This document shows, one piece after another, positions 1 to 12,577 of a stretch of 64,000 bases of DNA (position 1 is its first letter; the number at the start of each line of letters is the position of its first letter). Position numbers and translations under genes: made by a program. Below the pieces are notes generated by a model. It searched no databases and was not told the origin of the DNA. It saw nothing but the letters and a program-made list of their open reading frames with translations. This stretch comes from Pempheris klunzingeri (lineage: Eukaryota > Chordata > Actinopteri > Acropomatiformes > Pempheridae): NCBI RefSeq assembly GCF_042242105.1, contig NC_092029.1:6201885-6265884 (forward strand). Direction: 5' to 3'.

Positions 1-2100
1 GGTAAAATCTGTCACCTTCTCACACTTACCAAAATAGTTGTGATGTTTTTCGATCACAAATAAGAAAAGTTATTCAGTTTCAGCAACTTTCAGTTATTTT
101 ACTCATTCAGCATACAGTGTCATGAGGTGGGTTTTTACAGTATTTGAAACCTGAAGCTTTTAGATGACAACTGTGGTCAGAAAATGCCAAAATGTCAGTG
201 TTTTGTTTGGCTCATTTCTGTCAAAGTTGAATTCGAGAGGTACTGCACAATTTAATGTGTTTTTTTCACTGCAAACTAAATAATATGAATGTACTTTAAT
301 GAAACACACCAATCCTGACATTGAAAATCTGTATTTCATGGGCTGAAAATGGCTCAACATTGTCATCGAGTCGACCAGATGGGATCTACGACATCTTGAA
401 CTTTATTTTTTTATTTAAAAAAAAAAAAAAAAGTGTTCTTGCCCATCTCTGTGAAACTGTGCTCATTTTAAAATTTGTATTGATCAAGACTCACCATTTA
501 CAGGCGTTTCTTCTGTTTGGGCAGAATGCCTTGAAATCCTGTCCACATTGTAGAGAAAACAATTCATCAGTCTCCACTAACTTTGTGTTGCATGAAGGCG
601 TCTCTTTGTCTCTTTCATCTGCTGGCAAACAACAGAAAAATGTCTGAAAGCTGCTTTGTGGTAGAAAGCACTACCAACAGTGTAGAAAAGAACCCTGAAC
701 ATAGTTTTTATGAGCTGCTGAAATGAAAAACGTGGCTTTTAGGAGACAAAAGTGGATAACGTTACAGGCAATAACACACTGTGAGACATCACTGACCTCA
801 CTAATCTGAGACAGATCATCATAATCTAAAAATAATCAAAAATCTCACTATGAATATAAGGTGCGTATATTAATACAATGTGACAGACGTTTTGACTAAT
901 ATCATGACATCTGTTGTGAGCGAGCGAGTTAAAGTTAGTTTTGTTTTTTTGGCTCTTCAGCAGACATGGACAATGATAACGTTCATCACTTCTGGCCATT
1001 CAGTGGGATCATTTTTGAAGAAGTGTAAAAACCTGAAGCCTAATGTTTTTAGCTAGCTACAGACATTTTCTTAGTGTTACACCATTGTGGCACTACATCA
1101 GCCTTTTGTCAGCCTTCTGCCTGACAAACTACACTCCAATAACAGAGAAAAAACATTTACTAACCCTTTTTCAAATCAATTCTCTAGCCACAGACCAGCC
1201 TTTTAAACTTTTACAGCCTTGTATTATCACGCTGTCCCTTTTCACACACTCACGTACACCTATCAGGAAAAATTTATTTTACACATGCTCTTTCCTGCTC
1301 CCGTCTGTTCATCACGAACATCATTTCTCAGTCAGTGAGTCTCCACTTCTGGCCAACATCTTGTCTTGCTCAACTGAATGCTGGGAAGCCAATGCTACTG
1401 ATCATTATAGGCAACAAACAGGGCCGATCGCAGGATTTTAGAAATACTGAAGTTCAAGTCTCCTAATGATACTTCCTTTTATTCTGTTGACTGTCTCCAC
1501 TAGGACCAAAAAAATCTGATGGAATGGACTTATCTATGTGGTTTAAAGGTAGTCAAATATGGATATATATCATCCTAAATATAGGAATTGACCTATGAAC
1601 ATTTTGTATTCCTAGACTGTAAAGCCCCCCCTCCTCCATCAGGCCCCTCAAATTCCTAGAAGAGTACAAAGAACGTGACGTGTCAAAATAAAATGAAATT
1701 GAGGGAGAGAAGTCAAAGAATTGCATGAATTAGTCATTTGCCCTGATACCTACTTTGCAAACCTGTAACTGAGCCTAGAGTATTAAATATTACATGTCCT
1801 AGACTTAGACACAGCCTTTACATACCCATGACGGAGCCTCTCTCTGGCAATTGCCCTCTGGCCCTATAGAAGATTAAACAGCATGTATGAAATATACAGT
1901 AAAACACGATTACCCACACAGCACTGGGATCATGCATATTGTGAGATAGCAGCAGTATAATCCATAAATATTGTTGAATGTATTAAATTATGTTCCATTG
2001 AAAGCCTATTTTTCATGTTTTTGACATAAAGTATAAGATGACTTTGGTGATTATACACTGACTGAATATACCCACAAGCCCTCACGATCCTCCTCTCCAC
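1..2100. other. Intergenic DNA upstream of the opsin gene
   Basis: No exon or recognised protein-coding segment was found on either strand. The open frames here are short, have no family resemblance and lack paired splice signals. The stretch is AT-rich and contains a homopolymeric A run at about 418-432. The last few hundred bases before 2420 should include the opsin promoter and 5' UTR, but I cannot fix a transcription start. Confidence 0.5.
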
Positions 2101-2419
2101 TTTTTCACTCACTTGAGTGAGCTACTAAGTCTTGCGTGCAGCCACAAAGGAGCAGTGGAGACTCCGGATGGAAGCCCTGCCCTTATAGGAGATCTCCCTG
2201 GCGACGCACCTTAAGAACAGGCAACACGCTCCAGGAGAAGCAGAAGAGGACACAGGCGCGCTGTGATGCGACCTGATGACCTCTTGCGCCTCTGCTCTCT
2301 ACTTGAGGACAGGTGGATCTGACACCAGGACGCATCAACAGCGGCGTATTTTGTCTTTTCTTTAACCTCTTCTCCGTGATCTTTTCTATCTTTCTTCTCT
2401 GTTACTGATCACGGTCCCA

Positions 2420-2897
2420 ATGGATGTCTACACGTCCACGTTGTCACCGGCGCTGGACATCGGCACGGGGTGTTATTTGCTGGTTGTAGGTAAGTTTACA
2501 GTAAATGACATAAGGTCTCGTAGCTCTCAGGAGCCTTTCATCCTCGCTTGGTTTAGTTTTGTAGGAGTGAAAAACACAGCTATGCTTGACTAATTTCATC
2601 GCCAGGATTTGGAGACTTAAAACAGAAGAAGCGCCAAAATAAAACAAACTAATTTTAACCCCATTTTTACGCACGGACTCATTTTTACGCACGGACTAAG
2701 ATAAAATAGGCTGATGGGTAAGACCTGGGTTAAACTGTCAGGTGTTTTCTTTTATGGTTTCTCCCCCATCCAAGTGTTTCAGACACACTTAGACACAGAA
2801 ATGTTTGTCAGGTTCTTTAAAGGTGCCATACTGCTTAAACATACATCTATTAATCTGATCATTTCATTGTTAAAGGAAGCCATTAGCAGGTTCATGT

Positions 2898-2948
<51 letters not shown>

Positions 2949-3353
2949 TCTGTTGAGGAGCTCACACAGTAGGGTCCCCACACCATTACATCACAAGACT
3001 TGGTTTTCATTTGATATGGTGCACATGATTATGGTTAAAGTCTGTGTCCAGATAATAAGTGTGAGTCAATGCAATGTCCTCTAAAGTGCCAAAACAAATG
3101 AGTCTTCCCTCTAACTAGTGTGGCATCATGCAGTATCTATATATAGTGCTATAAGTGAGTTTAAGTATTGCAATTAAAAGATACATTGATACCCTCCACA
3201 TGGGCTATAAAGAAGACTGGTGAGCAATTAGTCCAGTGGATGTTGTTCTCTGAATGCACATCTACAGCAGGATGTCTCAGCCTGCTGATATAGACATAAT
3301 TCCCATGCTGTGAGTTATTTGAACTGTACACATAAAGTATGTATGCATGTGTG

Positions 3354-3392
<39 letters not shown>

Positions 3393-6300
3393 ATGTATTT
3401 TTGTATGTGTCTTACAGTGTTTGCAATATCACAGATCTGACTGTAAAGTCGGTCCTAATCTTGTGCAGCTCTGCGCTACATGCATAATGATTCCCTCCAC
3501 AGGAGCGCTCTCATCTCACACAGCCACTAAGATCTGGTAGTAATTGGCCAGGATGACAGACACTGCAGTGGATACATGCACAGAGCGTAATGAAAGATGG
3601 ATGATAACAGTTTTGTGTGTGAGTTGGCTATCAAAGGTTAAAAATCCATAATGTGATAAAACTTCTAATGGACAATAGGAGTGTCACATTCACACGTTGG
3701 TCTACAGTTCACCCCTGTTCATTTCTGCTATCCACTGGGGGGAGCATGTGGCTTTTTCTGACTCTTTAGTTTATTTTACATTCTAATGAATCAGACATTA
3801 TTTGAAAATGTAAATGTTGACTGATTCAACACAAAAACTATTTTATAGAGGATTTTAAAGAACTCACTTCTCGGTGCCCTCTGTCACTCTTTTTTTCCCC
3901 TCATTGCTTTGTGATGTAACACCCATAATGACATAAGACAGAGAGTGCAGCAAAGAAACAACAGGACAAAGGTGTTATGTGATCTTAAGACAAGGTGTTT
4001 GTAGGTATATAGTATGATATATGGGAGGAAAAAAGGCAAGAAAGAGATGAATTTGGTGTTCTGTGACCTGTGGTGGTTTGGTATATCACTGTGTGTGTGA
4101 GCGAAGGTGTAAAAGGAAAGATTAATGTGTAATACAAGCAAAAATGACAACAACAAAAAAAAAGGAACATTTTCATCTAAGAATATCAACATTGCAGCAT
4201 GTTATTTCTGTGTTAATAGCATTATGTGGAAATCCGTACATTATATATTCTCAGTATTTCATAGTAGTGACGATTAGATGAGGCATACATTAGTTATTTC
4301 ACACTTTATTAGAGCCGTGCCCATCTGTTACGGTGACCTCATTTTTATCCAAGGAAATTGCTCTGAGGATTATTGGCTCATAATTCAGTTGCTGTAAATG
4401 GAAAATGGTGTTTTCATTGATATCAAAATAAGTGGCTTTTCTTTAACATAATGTCATTCATAAGATATGGACAGAATTAGCTCAGCAGTGACATAGAGGG
4501 AGTCGAGGGCTTGTCCTCTTCTATACCCTTATTTGTTTCTTGTGATGAGATCTCAAGCCAGTTCAAGCACAATTGTGGGGCATGCCAGGAGGGGGTTAAA
4601 GGAGAAGAGAGGGGAGGGGGGTTGGGTTTCATTCATTACATACCTCATCTCCTTTCAATTCTCTGGCTCCCACCAACAGTGAATGTATGACACTTACTCT
4701 CTCATTAGCAGCAAAATAGAGTTGGTGATCAGTGCAAACATGGCAGCTCAGGCTCACGTTACTAGGCAAGCCTCTTCAGATCCTTTCAGGTCCAAATTAT
4801 ACAGAAGTCATGCGTCTCGTGATGTCGAGCACCTTTTTGCTATTCAGAGGAATAAAGCATCACACCCATCATATCTCCTTTGTCACGAAGTCACATAAAC
4901 ATGCAAAAGCATAAAGATTAATAAGATTCCTGCACACGGATGCTCACCGCGCCCCATATGTCACACTCTAAAGAGCCTTTCCAAGCCCTTTCTGTATTTA
5001 TAACATTACTGCTTTCACACATTTATATATTTGTATAGATCAATTCTACTTTCAGAGAAAGATGGTGGTTGGAGTCAGTAAAAGGAGGGTTCACAGGGTT
5101 AAGCAATGTGCACAACACTTTATCTATACCTATTTACCTTTCAATACCCCATTCTTTACTCTTCACCCCACCCCTATTGCTTGCTCCATTCATCACATCT
5201 CTCACAAAATCCCTTCTAGTCAATATTGCACCAGTAGACGACTATTATGTCCTGTTTGGATTAGGATGAAGATGGCATCCTCATCTGCCTCACCTACCTA
5301 CCAATTTTACAGTGTAAAATGACTGTTATTCAACCTTTTCCCAGGCTGTTGCGTCACCACATCCCATTTCCTCTTGCCCATACATTACACACAGTAGTGC
5401 CTGTTCCTTCATTACACACCTCATTATCATGCTTGGGTTTGGCTTCAGTGTTCATAAAATTACTTTTGCATTCAGATTCTGCGTGCTCTCTGCCTCACTT
5501 CCTGTGTGTCTGGCAGGAGCACACGATGTCAAACATGGTTAATGTTCGGCAAATTACCACTGTCTGTATGTGGCCTCTGAGACCGAGTGGTAACAAATTA
5601 GTTTACCCTAAATGTATTTGGGGTCGCTGCTTGGGAAGCAGGTGGCGATTAGTAGGTACATAACGTAGTGTCAATTTCAAGGGAGTGCACACTTAGCTGT
5701 CCAAGACTCACTTTCCTTATAGAAGCAGGGGAAGTCACTAGAGGTGTCCCTATTGACTCTTTTTGGTTTTGTGTGGTGAGAGACAACAGGCTGCACTTTA
5801 ATTATCATGCTGATTATATTTATAGGAAATTGGATGAGTGACTTTGCATTTATTTGGTCCCACAGCTGCTCCTGAAGATAGCGGCTGTTCGATATACTTT
5901 TAGTCAGTCAAAGCAAAGGAAGTTACATACTGAAGTAGTCTGTCTATCGCTGATACAGAAAAGTGCATTTAACTTTAAATGCATCTGCAACATAAAGATT
6001 CTATCAGATTAAAGATGGGTTGAGTTATCAATAAACAGATCTGTCACTTGATTGTTTAGAGTTCTTTTTGCACTTTAGTGAGATATAACTTAAGCTGAAG
6101 ATTTAATTCTGTCCTCAAAGAAAGGACATGCTTGATTGTTACACTAAAGAGAAGCTGTTAGAAGTTTCTATACAACAAACCCTCCAATTAAGCTAAGAAA
6201 ATGGGTGCTAATGATTTTAACAGCCTGCTAAACTGAAATGGCAGTTTGTCAACAAGATGTCTGAGTGAATCTCTGCCTGCAGAAGTAAAATAGCCCGGAA

Positions 6301-9300
6301 CAATTTTAGCAAAATAAGAGTATTCTTTATCTTTTTTTTCCCCAAATGTCATTTTTTAATCTCTTGTAAACCAACTTTAATGCTTTGCCATTATTTGTTG
6401 CTTTTTCTGTTTTTGCCAAACGTATTAAAAAGGTATTTAAAAAAGAGAGTGTGAGGGACAGGTTAGCTCTAATTAGAGGTGGTGAGCCCTAAGCTGTGCA
6501 GGTCAAGACTCAGTGTTCTGACACCAGTGATTCTCGTCATCACTATTTGATGTCTGTTAATCTGTTACAACCAATCTGAACCAGGTTTAGCAAAAATAAA
6601 AAAAAAATATAAAATTAGTATGAATGCCACTTCAGTTTCTGTGGAAGCGTACCACTTCAGAGGCTTTTTAATTAGCATGTGCCGTGTTTTGTGTGTATGT
6701 GTGGCTTCATAGCGTCATGGGCTTCCCCAGTTGTTTCATTGCTTTGGGAGAGGTTAATTGGAAAAGCAATGTCTAATTAAAAAAAATGTCATTCAGCAAG
6801 TAAAACATGCAGCCTTTACTGTGCCTGTGTGAGCAGCAGAGAAAGCTAAGTGGCTGGTGCTCAGTCACATATAAAGCTTCTCTCTCAGACAGACGTGCTT
6901 TTTGAGAAGAGGTGTAAGCCCCCGGGGTTATGATCCATAGAGTACATTACTGATAGTCATGCGAACTGAGGCGAAAGCACCCATAACATTTTAAAGATTT
7001 AACAGGGGCACTGAATTTACTCTGCCCTATCTTCCTCATCTTAGTCAGATGCTGAGGCATTTACCTCGTTGTAATTTGGTTTAATCCGTATCCTTAAAAG
7101 GAAACATTCCCTTCTAAAGCCATTTTTCCAATACTGACTGTAACCTCTGCTGACTAAAAACTTGTGCACCTTTCAGTCCTATATGTCCTGCTGTTATTAC
7201 ACACACACACTGTCCTTATATAAGGGGTAAATCATATAGTGTCATTTTGAGGTTTGTTCACTTATTGAAGTTCCAGTTTTAGCTCTCAGTGTGAAGCTAC
7301 AGCCAAGCACTAGTTAGCACAGCATCAAGACTGGAAACGGGGAATCAACTAGCCTGGCTCTGTCCAAAGGGAATCAATGCATTCCAGCACCTCTAAAGCT
7401 AAAGTTATATCTAATCGTACAAAGTGGAAAAACAAGGGGGTCAAGGGAAGGACTCTTTGTGGACACTGTGGAGTCTCCACTGACTCCAGGAGGCTGGTTG
7501 CACACAGGAATAGTGTGGCACATACCTCCCTTACATAACTGGTTAGTTAGTGAGCTTTTGCGGTGCTGGCAGGTTAACCTGTAACATCTATTCTGCACCA
7601 TAAAGTGACTGAGTTACTGAATAGTTGCCAATTTTCTTTGCTCCTTGGCAACGTCCCCAACCTTCAGCCAGTGTTTGCTCTACACTTTCACCCACCCGCA
7701 CACACACACACACACACACACACCACACACTCATCCAATGATCTGTACCCTCTTTACACACATCATGGTTATGTCAAGTTAATGTGTATTCCTTCTGTGT
7801 TTAGTCTGTCTTTCAGTTCAGGAGGAGCACATGCTATTTTATTTTGGATGCATCAAGTTAAGTCGTGTCCAAAATAAACAGGGGACAGGGGGTGGGGCAA
7901 TCCTCAATGTATGTCCTAAACAAGCTAGATAGTGTCCCTCGCCTGCCCCTGGCATGTCAGCAGTCTTTCCTATGAGGGGGAATTATCGATGTTACAGTAA
8001 TTGTGCAGGAAAAAACATAAATCCATTCTATTGCAGTGTATAACAGTGCAACAGAAACTTCTAAACTGTAGTTAAAGCCTTGTGTTATTTTATGCTAATT
8101 TGTCCCTTGAGGTTTGCCTGTAGCAGCAGCATTACCCAACACAGAACAACCTCTGCTATCTGATAACACTAACAACAAAGAAAACAGGAGCACACCTACA
8201 TCGCGCCTCCAATCAATTCAGCTCTATGAATCCAACTGACAAATCAATCAATCAGCTTGGATTCCTGCACACGTAGTTTTCATTGTTGTGAAAGTGGAAC
8301 ATTATTGTTAACTCAAACTACTTTGTCTCCTTCTTTTCCTCCCCTCTCTACCTCCTCCTCCTCCCATGTGTCTCAGCTGTTCTCTCCATTGTGGGAAACC
8401 TTCTGGTCATCATTACAGCAGTCAAAAAGTCATCAAGGATGAAACCAGTGGAGCTGCTGAGCGTGAACCTGGCAGTGACAGACCTGGGAGCAGCTGTTAC
8501 CATGTACCCCTTGGCTGTGGCCTCTGCCTGGAGCCACCGCTGGCTGGGGGGAGACGCCACCTGTATTTATTACGGCCTGGTGGGGTTCTTCTTTGGCGTC
8601 GCCAGCATCATGAACCTGACTATCTTGGCCATAGTGCGCTTCATTGTGTCCCTCAATTTGCATTCTCCCAGTGAGTAATTCAGGCCCTGAAAAAACACTA
8701 GTAAAAATACCACCTAGTATTTTAGGATGCATCATTTCAAGAGCATAATCACAATGCAAATGTTATGCTATGTTCACATTTTCTATGTTCCTGTCACGGT
8801 GAAGGTAAAGGATCATTCTAGCGATGAACCCCTTTAGTGCCACAACATAATTTTGCTTCTCCTAAGAGTGATTTTTACACCATCCACTACAAGGTTTTTA
8901 GCAGCACCATTCAAACTTTACTTAACATTTCCGATGTTAACACACGTCTCTGAATGACTTATTTTCTACCTCGTCATCAGATGTTTCTATGTTGTATCAT
9001 TACATTGTTTAAAGCAGTAGTTTGACATCTTGGGGAATGCACGTATTCACAGAATTAGATGAGGAGATCAATACCATACAGTCAGGTAGCTTGGCTTAAC
9101 ATAAAGACTGTCACCTCTGGACAGAGCCAGGCTACCTGTGTCCCCTTGTTTCCAGTCTTTATGCTAATTAAAGTAACTGGTGATACAGATTATTTCAATT
9201 CAGCCATATTACCATCCATGCTCTCTCGTTTTCCTCCTGTCCTCCTTTTTTCCTACTGACAAGCATGACGGGGGCTCTGTGTCTGGGGTAAATAGAGTTT

Positions 9301-11468
9301 GATAGTGCAGGCAGGAGATATACGAATCAACAGCATGGAAAGGTTTAAACTCTGGACTGTAAGCTTACCAAGAAGTGGTATCAGGTGGGTGCAGCCATGT
9401 TGAACAGTCCAATCATATAGAGAGAAAAAAATACAGATGAATGGAGTGAATGTTTCAGGTCATGTCACCAGGCAAAACAGCAATGACCAGTCAGGCAGGA
9501 GGTAGTAAGAGCCCTGTGAGGGTGTACTTTAAAAAACATAGTATGAAAATATAAAGAGTCATAAAGAAAAAGAAAGAATTTCTTAATAATAAATAAATGC
9601 ACCCACGTGCTTGTACATAATCTAAATATAGAAAACACATGTATACAAATATACGGAGAAAACAACCAGATGGGCTGACTTACATAAACATCCCAGGCTT
9701 GGCTTGATTTAAAATGATTTTATGGCTTCCACTATCAGAACTGCATCCATAGCAATGGTCTGTTAAACACGGCAACAATCTGCTATACAGAAGTAACAGA
9801 CCGTAGAATACCGCAATTCAGAATCAAGTACTTAAACAAAGTACTAAGCTGTGCAATACAATTCATTCCCACACATTTTATGGTGCAAACTACTTTCTCC
9901 TCTTGCAATAACAAGCCCTATATAGGCCACAATGTCCAGGCATGTCACACAGTCATTAGTATACTGTATGGTTCATAAGAACCTGTGCAATAATTTGCAG
10001 TAGAGCAGTTCCTCAGAACGCATGTGATTTGGCTTTCTTATATATTCGTCCTATCAGGTCTAACATCCTTATGTAATTTTGGGAAAATCACAAATATACC
10101 TTCTCTCTTTTGTATAAAACAGAAGCTGTTCCACATTAACTGCTTTATCAAAGGACCCCATCTCTATGAGCAAAGTTTGCACAATAAAAGAAACAAAAAC
10201 TTTCTTTTTGTCTTTGCAGAGGAGAGAATCGGCTGGAAGAGGGTGAAGATCCTGTGCCTGTGGATCTGGCTGTACGCTCTAATCTGGGCTTTGTTCCCCA
10301 TTCTGGGCTGGGGACAGTACGGCCCGGAGCCCTTCGGCTTGTCCTGCTCTCTCGCCTGGGGACAGATGAAACAAAAGGGCTTTTCATTCGTCATTTCCAT
10401 GTTCTCGTTCAACCTTGCTGCACCTTCTGTCATTATCACCTGCTGCTATTTTGGTATCGCCATCAACCTCTTTTTTACCTACAAAAACTCAATGAACAAC
10501 AGCAACCGGGTGCCCAACATTATCAAGCTCCATCGAAGGCTGTTCGTGGTAAGTGGCTCTTTGTGCCGAGGAAGCTCTATTCTCACTGAACTGAATGGTT
10601 CTTGATTATAAGCACAGTGGTCTGTCAATTAAGAATAAGTAACCCAGCGGGAACTTGTGTAAGTACCACTTAGTTATTGTCGGTGTGGCTGCACAGTAAA
10701 GAGCAGCAGTTGGTTAGGTGTAAGTTATTTTGTTTTTTATAAATACTAGATTTATAAATACCTTGGACACATACATGTATACAATAAATCCTTGGATGAA
10801 AACAACTAACTGGACAAAATATCTGTCAGGTGTTTTACTGTACATGAGTGTGTATGCACTGATATATTCTGCTCTGAAGAAATTACTTTTGCAACATGCA
10901 AACCATCAGTATGTCAAAGAGGACTATAAAGAGTTCATTTAGAGTTATATTCACAATATGGAAGTGGCTTTCAGAATGCACTTTACACACCCCTGTATTG
11001 TATAGCCCTTTGTACAGGTATATTTAGGCAGGCCAATTGAGCTCATATACCAATTAAATTGTTTCTCATTTTTAAGATTTCAGGGTTTTTATTTCAGACT
11101 TTTACTGATGCTGTCCCCCTGTCCCTTTGCAGATCGCTGTGCTGGTCAGTGTAGGCTTCATCGGCTGCTGGATGCCCTACGGCCTGGTGAGCCTGTGGTC
11201 TATTTTCCGTGACAGTGAGCTCATCCCTCCTGAAATCAGTCTCTTGCCATGCATGTTTGCCAAGAGCTCCACCGTATACAATCCTATGATCTATTACATC
11301 TTCAGCCAGAGCTTCAAAAGGGAGGTAAAGCAGCTAATGTGGTGGTGCCACGTCTCCAACAGCATCAACGACAACAGCATTTATATGGTCAGCACTGGAA
11401 TCAAACCCACAGAGGCTCGGTCTTCTCTGCAGCAGATCACACAGGATGGGACAGTAACTGTAAGCTGA
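2420..11468 (+). CDS. Opn5-group (neuropsin-like) non-visual opsin, four exons, complete
   Basis: Coding exons are 2420-2489, 8377-8670, 10220-10548 and 11133-11468. All have GT/AG borders and phases that join to 343 codons including the stop (342 aa). The product is a retinal-binding G-protein-coupled receptor, expected in the plasma membrane of photosensitive brain, retinal or skin cells. Seen in the sequence: a very short N-terminus (about 18 residues before TM1); TM1 ending in GNLLVI; the disulfide pair Cys86 and Cys164; the TM7 Schiff-base lysine Lys275 in FAKSSTVYNPMIYY, including the NPxxY motif; and Glu158, six residues before Cys164, at the place of the rhodopsin Glu181 counterion. 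The Glu113 position is Tyr89. The usual E/DRY tripeptide reads Val-Arg-Phe at 110-112. Introns 1 (5.9 kb), 2 and 3 hold microsatellites and repeat fragments only. The ATG at 2420 was chosen because it opens the exon frame that splices correctly into TM1. The Opn5 group has several fish clades (Opn6, Opn7, Opn8, Opn9); I cannot assign the subtype by eye, so no symbol is given. Confidence 0.88.
2901..2945. repeat. (GT)n microsatellite in opsin intron 1
   Basis: An uninterrupted GT dinucleotide run of about 22 units. Confidence 0.97.
3357..3386. repeat. (GT)n microsatellite in opsin intron 1
   Basis: A GT run of about 15 units followed by an imperfect TATG/TGTA tail. Confidence 0.95.
7240..7600. 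repeat. Dispersed teleost repeat fragment in opsin intron 1
   Basis: The stretch reads through short blocks I recognise from a repeat common in teleost introns: GAAGCTACAGCC, AAGACTGGAAAC, then TAGCCTGGCTCTGTCC and CAGCACCTCTAAAGCT. Related pieces occur at 9012-9180 and 12014-12115. It has no coding capacity. The family name is not known to me with confidence, and the edges are approximate. Confidence 0.65.
7698..7723. repeat. (CA)n microsatellite in opsin intron 1
   Basis: A CA run of about 13 units, immediately followed by a degenerate CACACAC tail to 7731. Confidence 0.95.
9012..9180. repeat. Dispersed teleost repeat fragment with internal inverted repeat, opsin intron 2
   Basis: It begins with AGTTTGACATCTTGGGG and AGATGAGGAGATCAATACCA, as the end of the repeat family also seen at 7240-7600. 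It then carries ACATAAAGACTG and, about 45 bases later, CAGTCTTTATGC. The arms can pair as a hairpin. Between the arms it has GGACAGAGCCAGGCTA, the reverse complement of a block in the 7240-7600 copy. Confidence 0.65.
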
Positions 11469-11684
11469 TTATTTTTTTTTGCTGCTTACTGTGGACAATT
11501 GAGTGGTCTGTTAAGGTGTCACCTCAGAAACATTGTCAGGATAGATAGTACTATTTTAACATAACAAGCAGGGTAATGCCGGCCTCTTTTGTGTGAGGCC
11601 TGGATGAACGAGCGGGCGTGTTTGCACATTATGATAAATGCTGTGAAAGTTACTGGTGACTAAAACCAGAAATGGAGGTCTACT

Positions 11685-11862
11685 AAAGGGGTGTCAAACT
11701 CTTTAGTTCAACTTTAATGTCATCTAAAGTGGGCCAGTAAAATAATAGCCTATAAATACTGACAACACCAAATTTTTCCCTTTGTTTTAGTGCAAAAAAG
11801 TGACTTTTAAAAGCCATTCGGCCGGATCGGACCCTCTGGCGGGCCGTATGTTTGACACCCCT
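11685..11862. mobile_element. Non-autonomous hAT-type MITE, 178 bp, with 8-bp TSD
   Basis: Terminal inverted repeats AGGGGTGTCAAAC (from 11687) and GTTTGACACCCCT (11850-11862) bracket a short AT-rich and GC-mixed body with no coding capacity. The octamer GGTCTACT occurs immediately before the element (11677-11684) and immediately after it (11863-11870). An 8-bp duplication with TIRs of this type is the signature of hAT transposons. The insertion lies about 220 bp after the opsin stop codon, so it is probably inside the 3' UTR. Confidence 0.88.
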
Positions 11863-12013
11863 GGTCTACTCCCTATTCAGTAACAGCAAGATGGGAAAGA
11901 AGCAAAAGCGACAAGTGGCAGCCACACAGGATCACAGCAAGACTGTAAACAGGGAGGAAACAACTGACATTTTTACGCTGAAGTCCTTTTTACCTTTGAA
12001 TGGAGCCAAGCTA

Positions 12014-12115
12014 GCTGTTTCACCGTTTACATGCTTTGTGCTAAGCTAAGCTACCTGGTGGTAGCTTCATATCAAACAGACAGACATGGGAGAGGTATCA
12101 ATCCCATCATCTAAC
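12014..12115. repeat. Dispersed teleost repeat fragment (far end of the 7240-7600 family)
   Basis: It contains GCTAAGCTAAGCTA, GGTAGCTTCATAT and GGTATCAATCCCATCATCTAA. This matches the opposite terminus of the family seen at 7240-7600 and 9012-9180. If transcription runs to the polyadenylation signals downstream, this fragment is also within the opsin 3' UTR. Confidence 0.6.
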
Positions 12116-12571
12116 TCCTTAAGCAAAAGTACATTAATGCCAAATCTTTCCTTGACAGTTTTTGAACACCAGTGGAATGAGTTCAGTCCCCTTGTGACCT
12201 TGGAAACATCCGTTGACAAAACACCCTCCACCCAAGGTCCGCTAACTCGCTTGTTCGGGAGCATCAACCGCATCACAAAGTCCTCATTAGCGGATTGAGC
12301 TTGCTCAATCACCATGAACCCTGAAACCTTTAAATCAACTTGATGATGCGTCCTGTAGGTGCTGAAAGTGCAAGATCAAATAAGCAAGTGGGCCTGCTTT
12401 GTCAACAGTGACTTCTAGGGCACAAAGAGATAAGCCATCAGAGGTTGTGTTCGTGAGATAAATGTATTATTGTTTTTGGGCTTTCATTGATTGGAAAAAT
12501 AAGAACCTGAGATAAAGCTTTATCCTTTTGCATCCTTAATGTGTAATGTTTTGAACACTCAGAACTATGTC

Positions 12572-12577
12572 AATAAA
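12572..12577 (+). terminator. Candidate opsin polyadenylation signal AATAAA
   Basis: A canonical AATAAA about 1.1 kb after the stop codon. A second AATAAA at 12941-12946 is an alternative. Neither can be confirmed without transcript ends. Confidence 0.4.

Noticed and set aside
321-647. 108-codon plus-strand frame near the left edge
   Set aside because: Contains a poly-Lys run from a genomic A-tract and nothing recognisable; treated as chance.
3884-4192. 102-codon minus-strand hydrophobic frame in opsin intron 1
   Set aside because: Phe/Leu/Ser-rich translation of AT-rich DNA, no homologue recognised, no splice partners.
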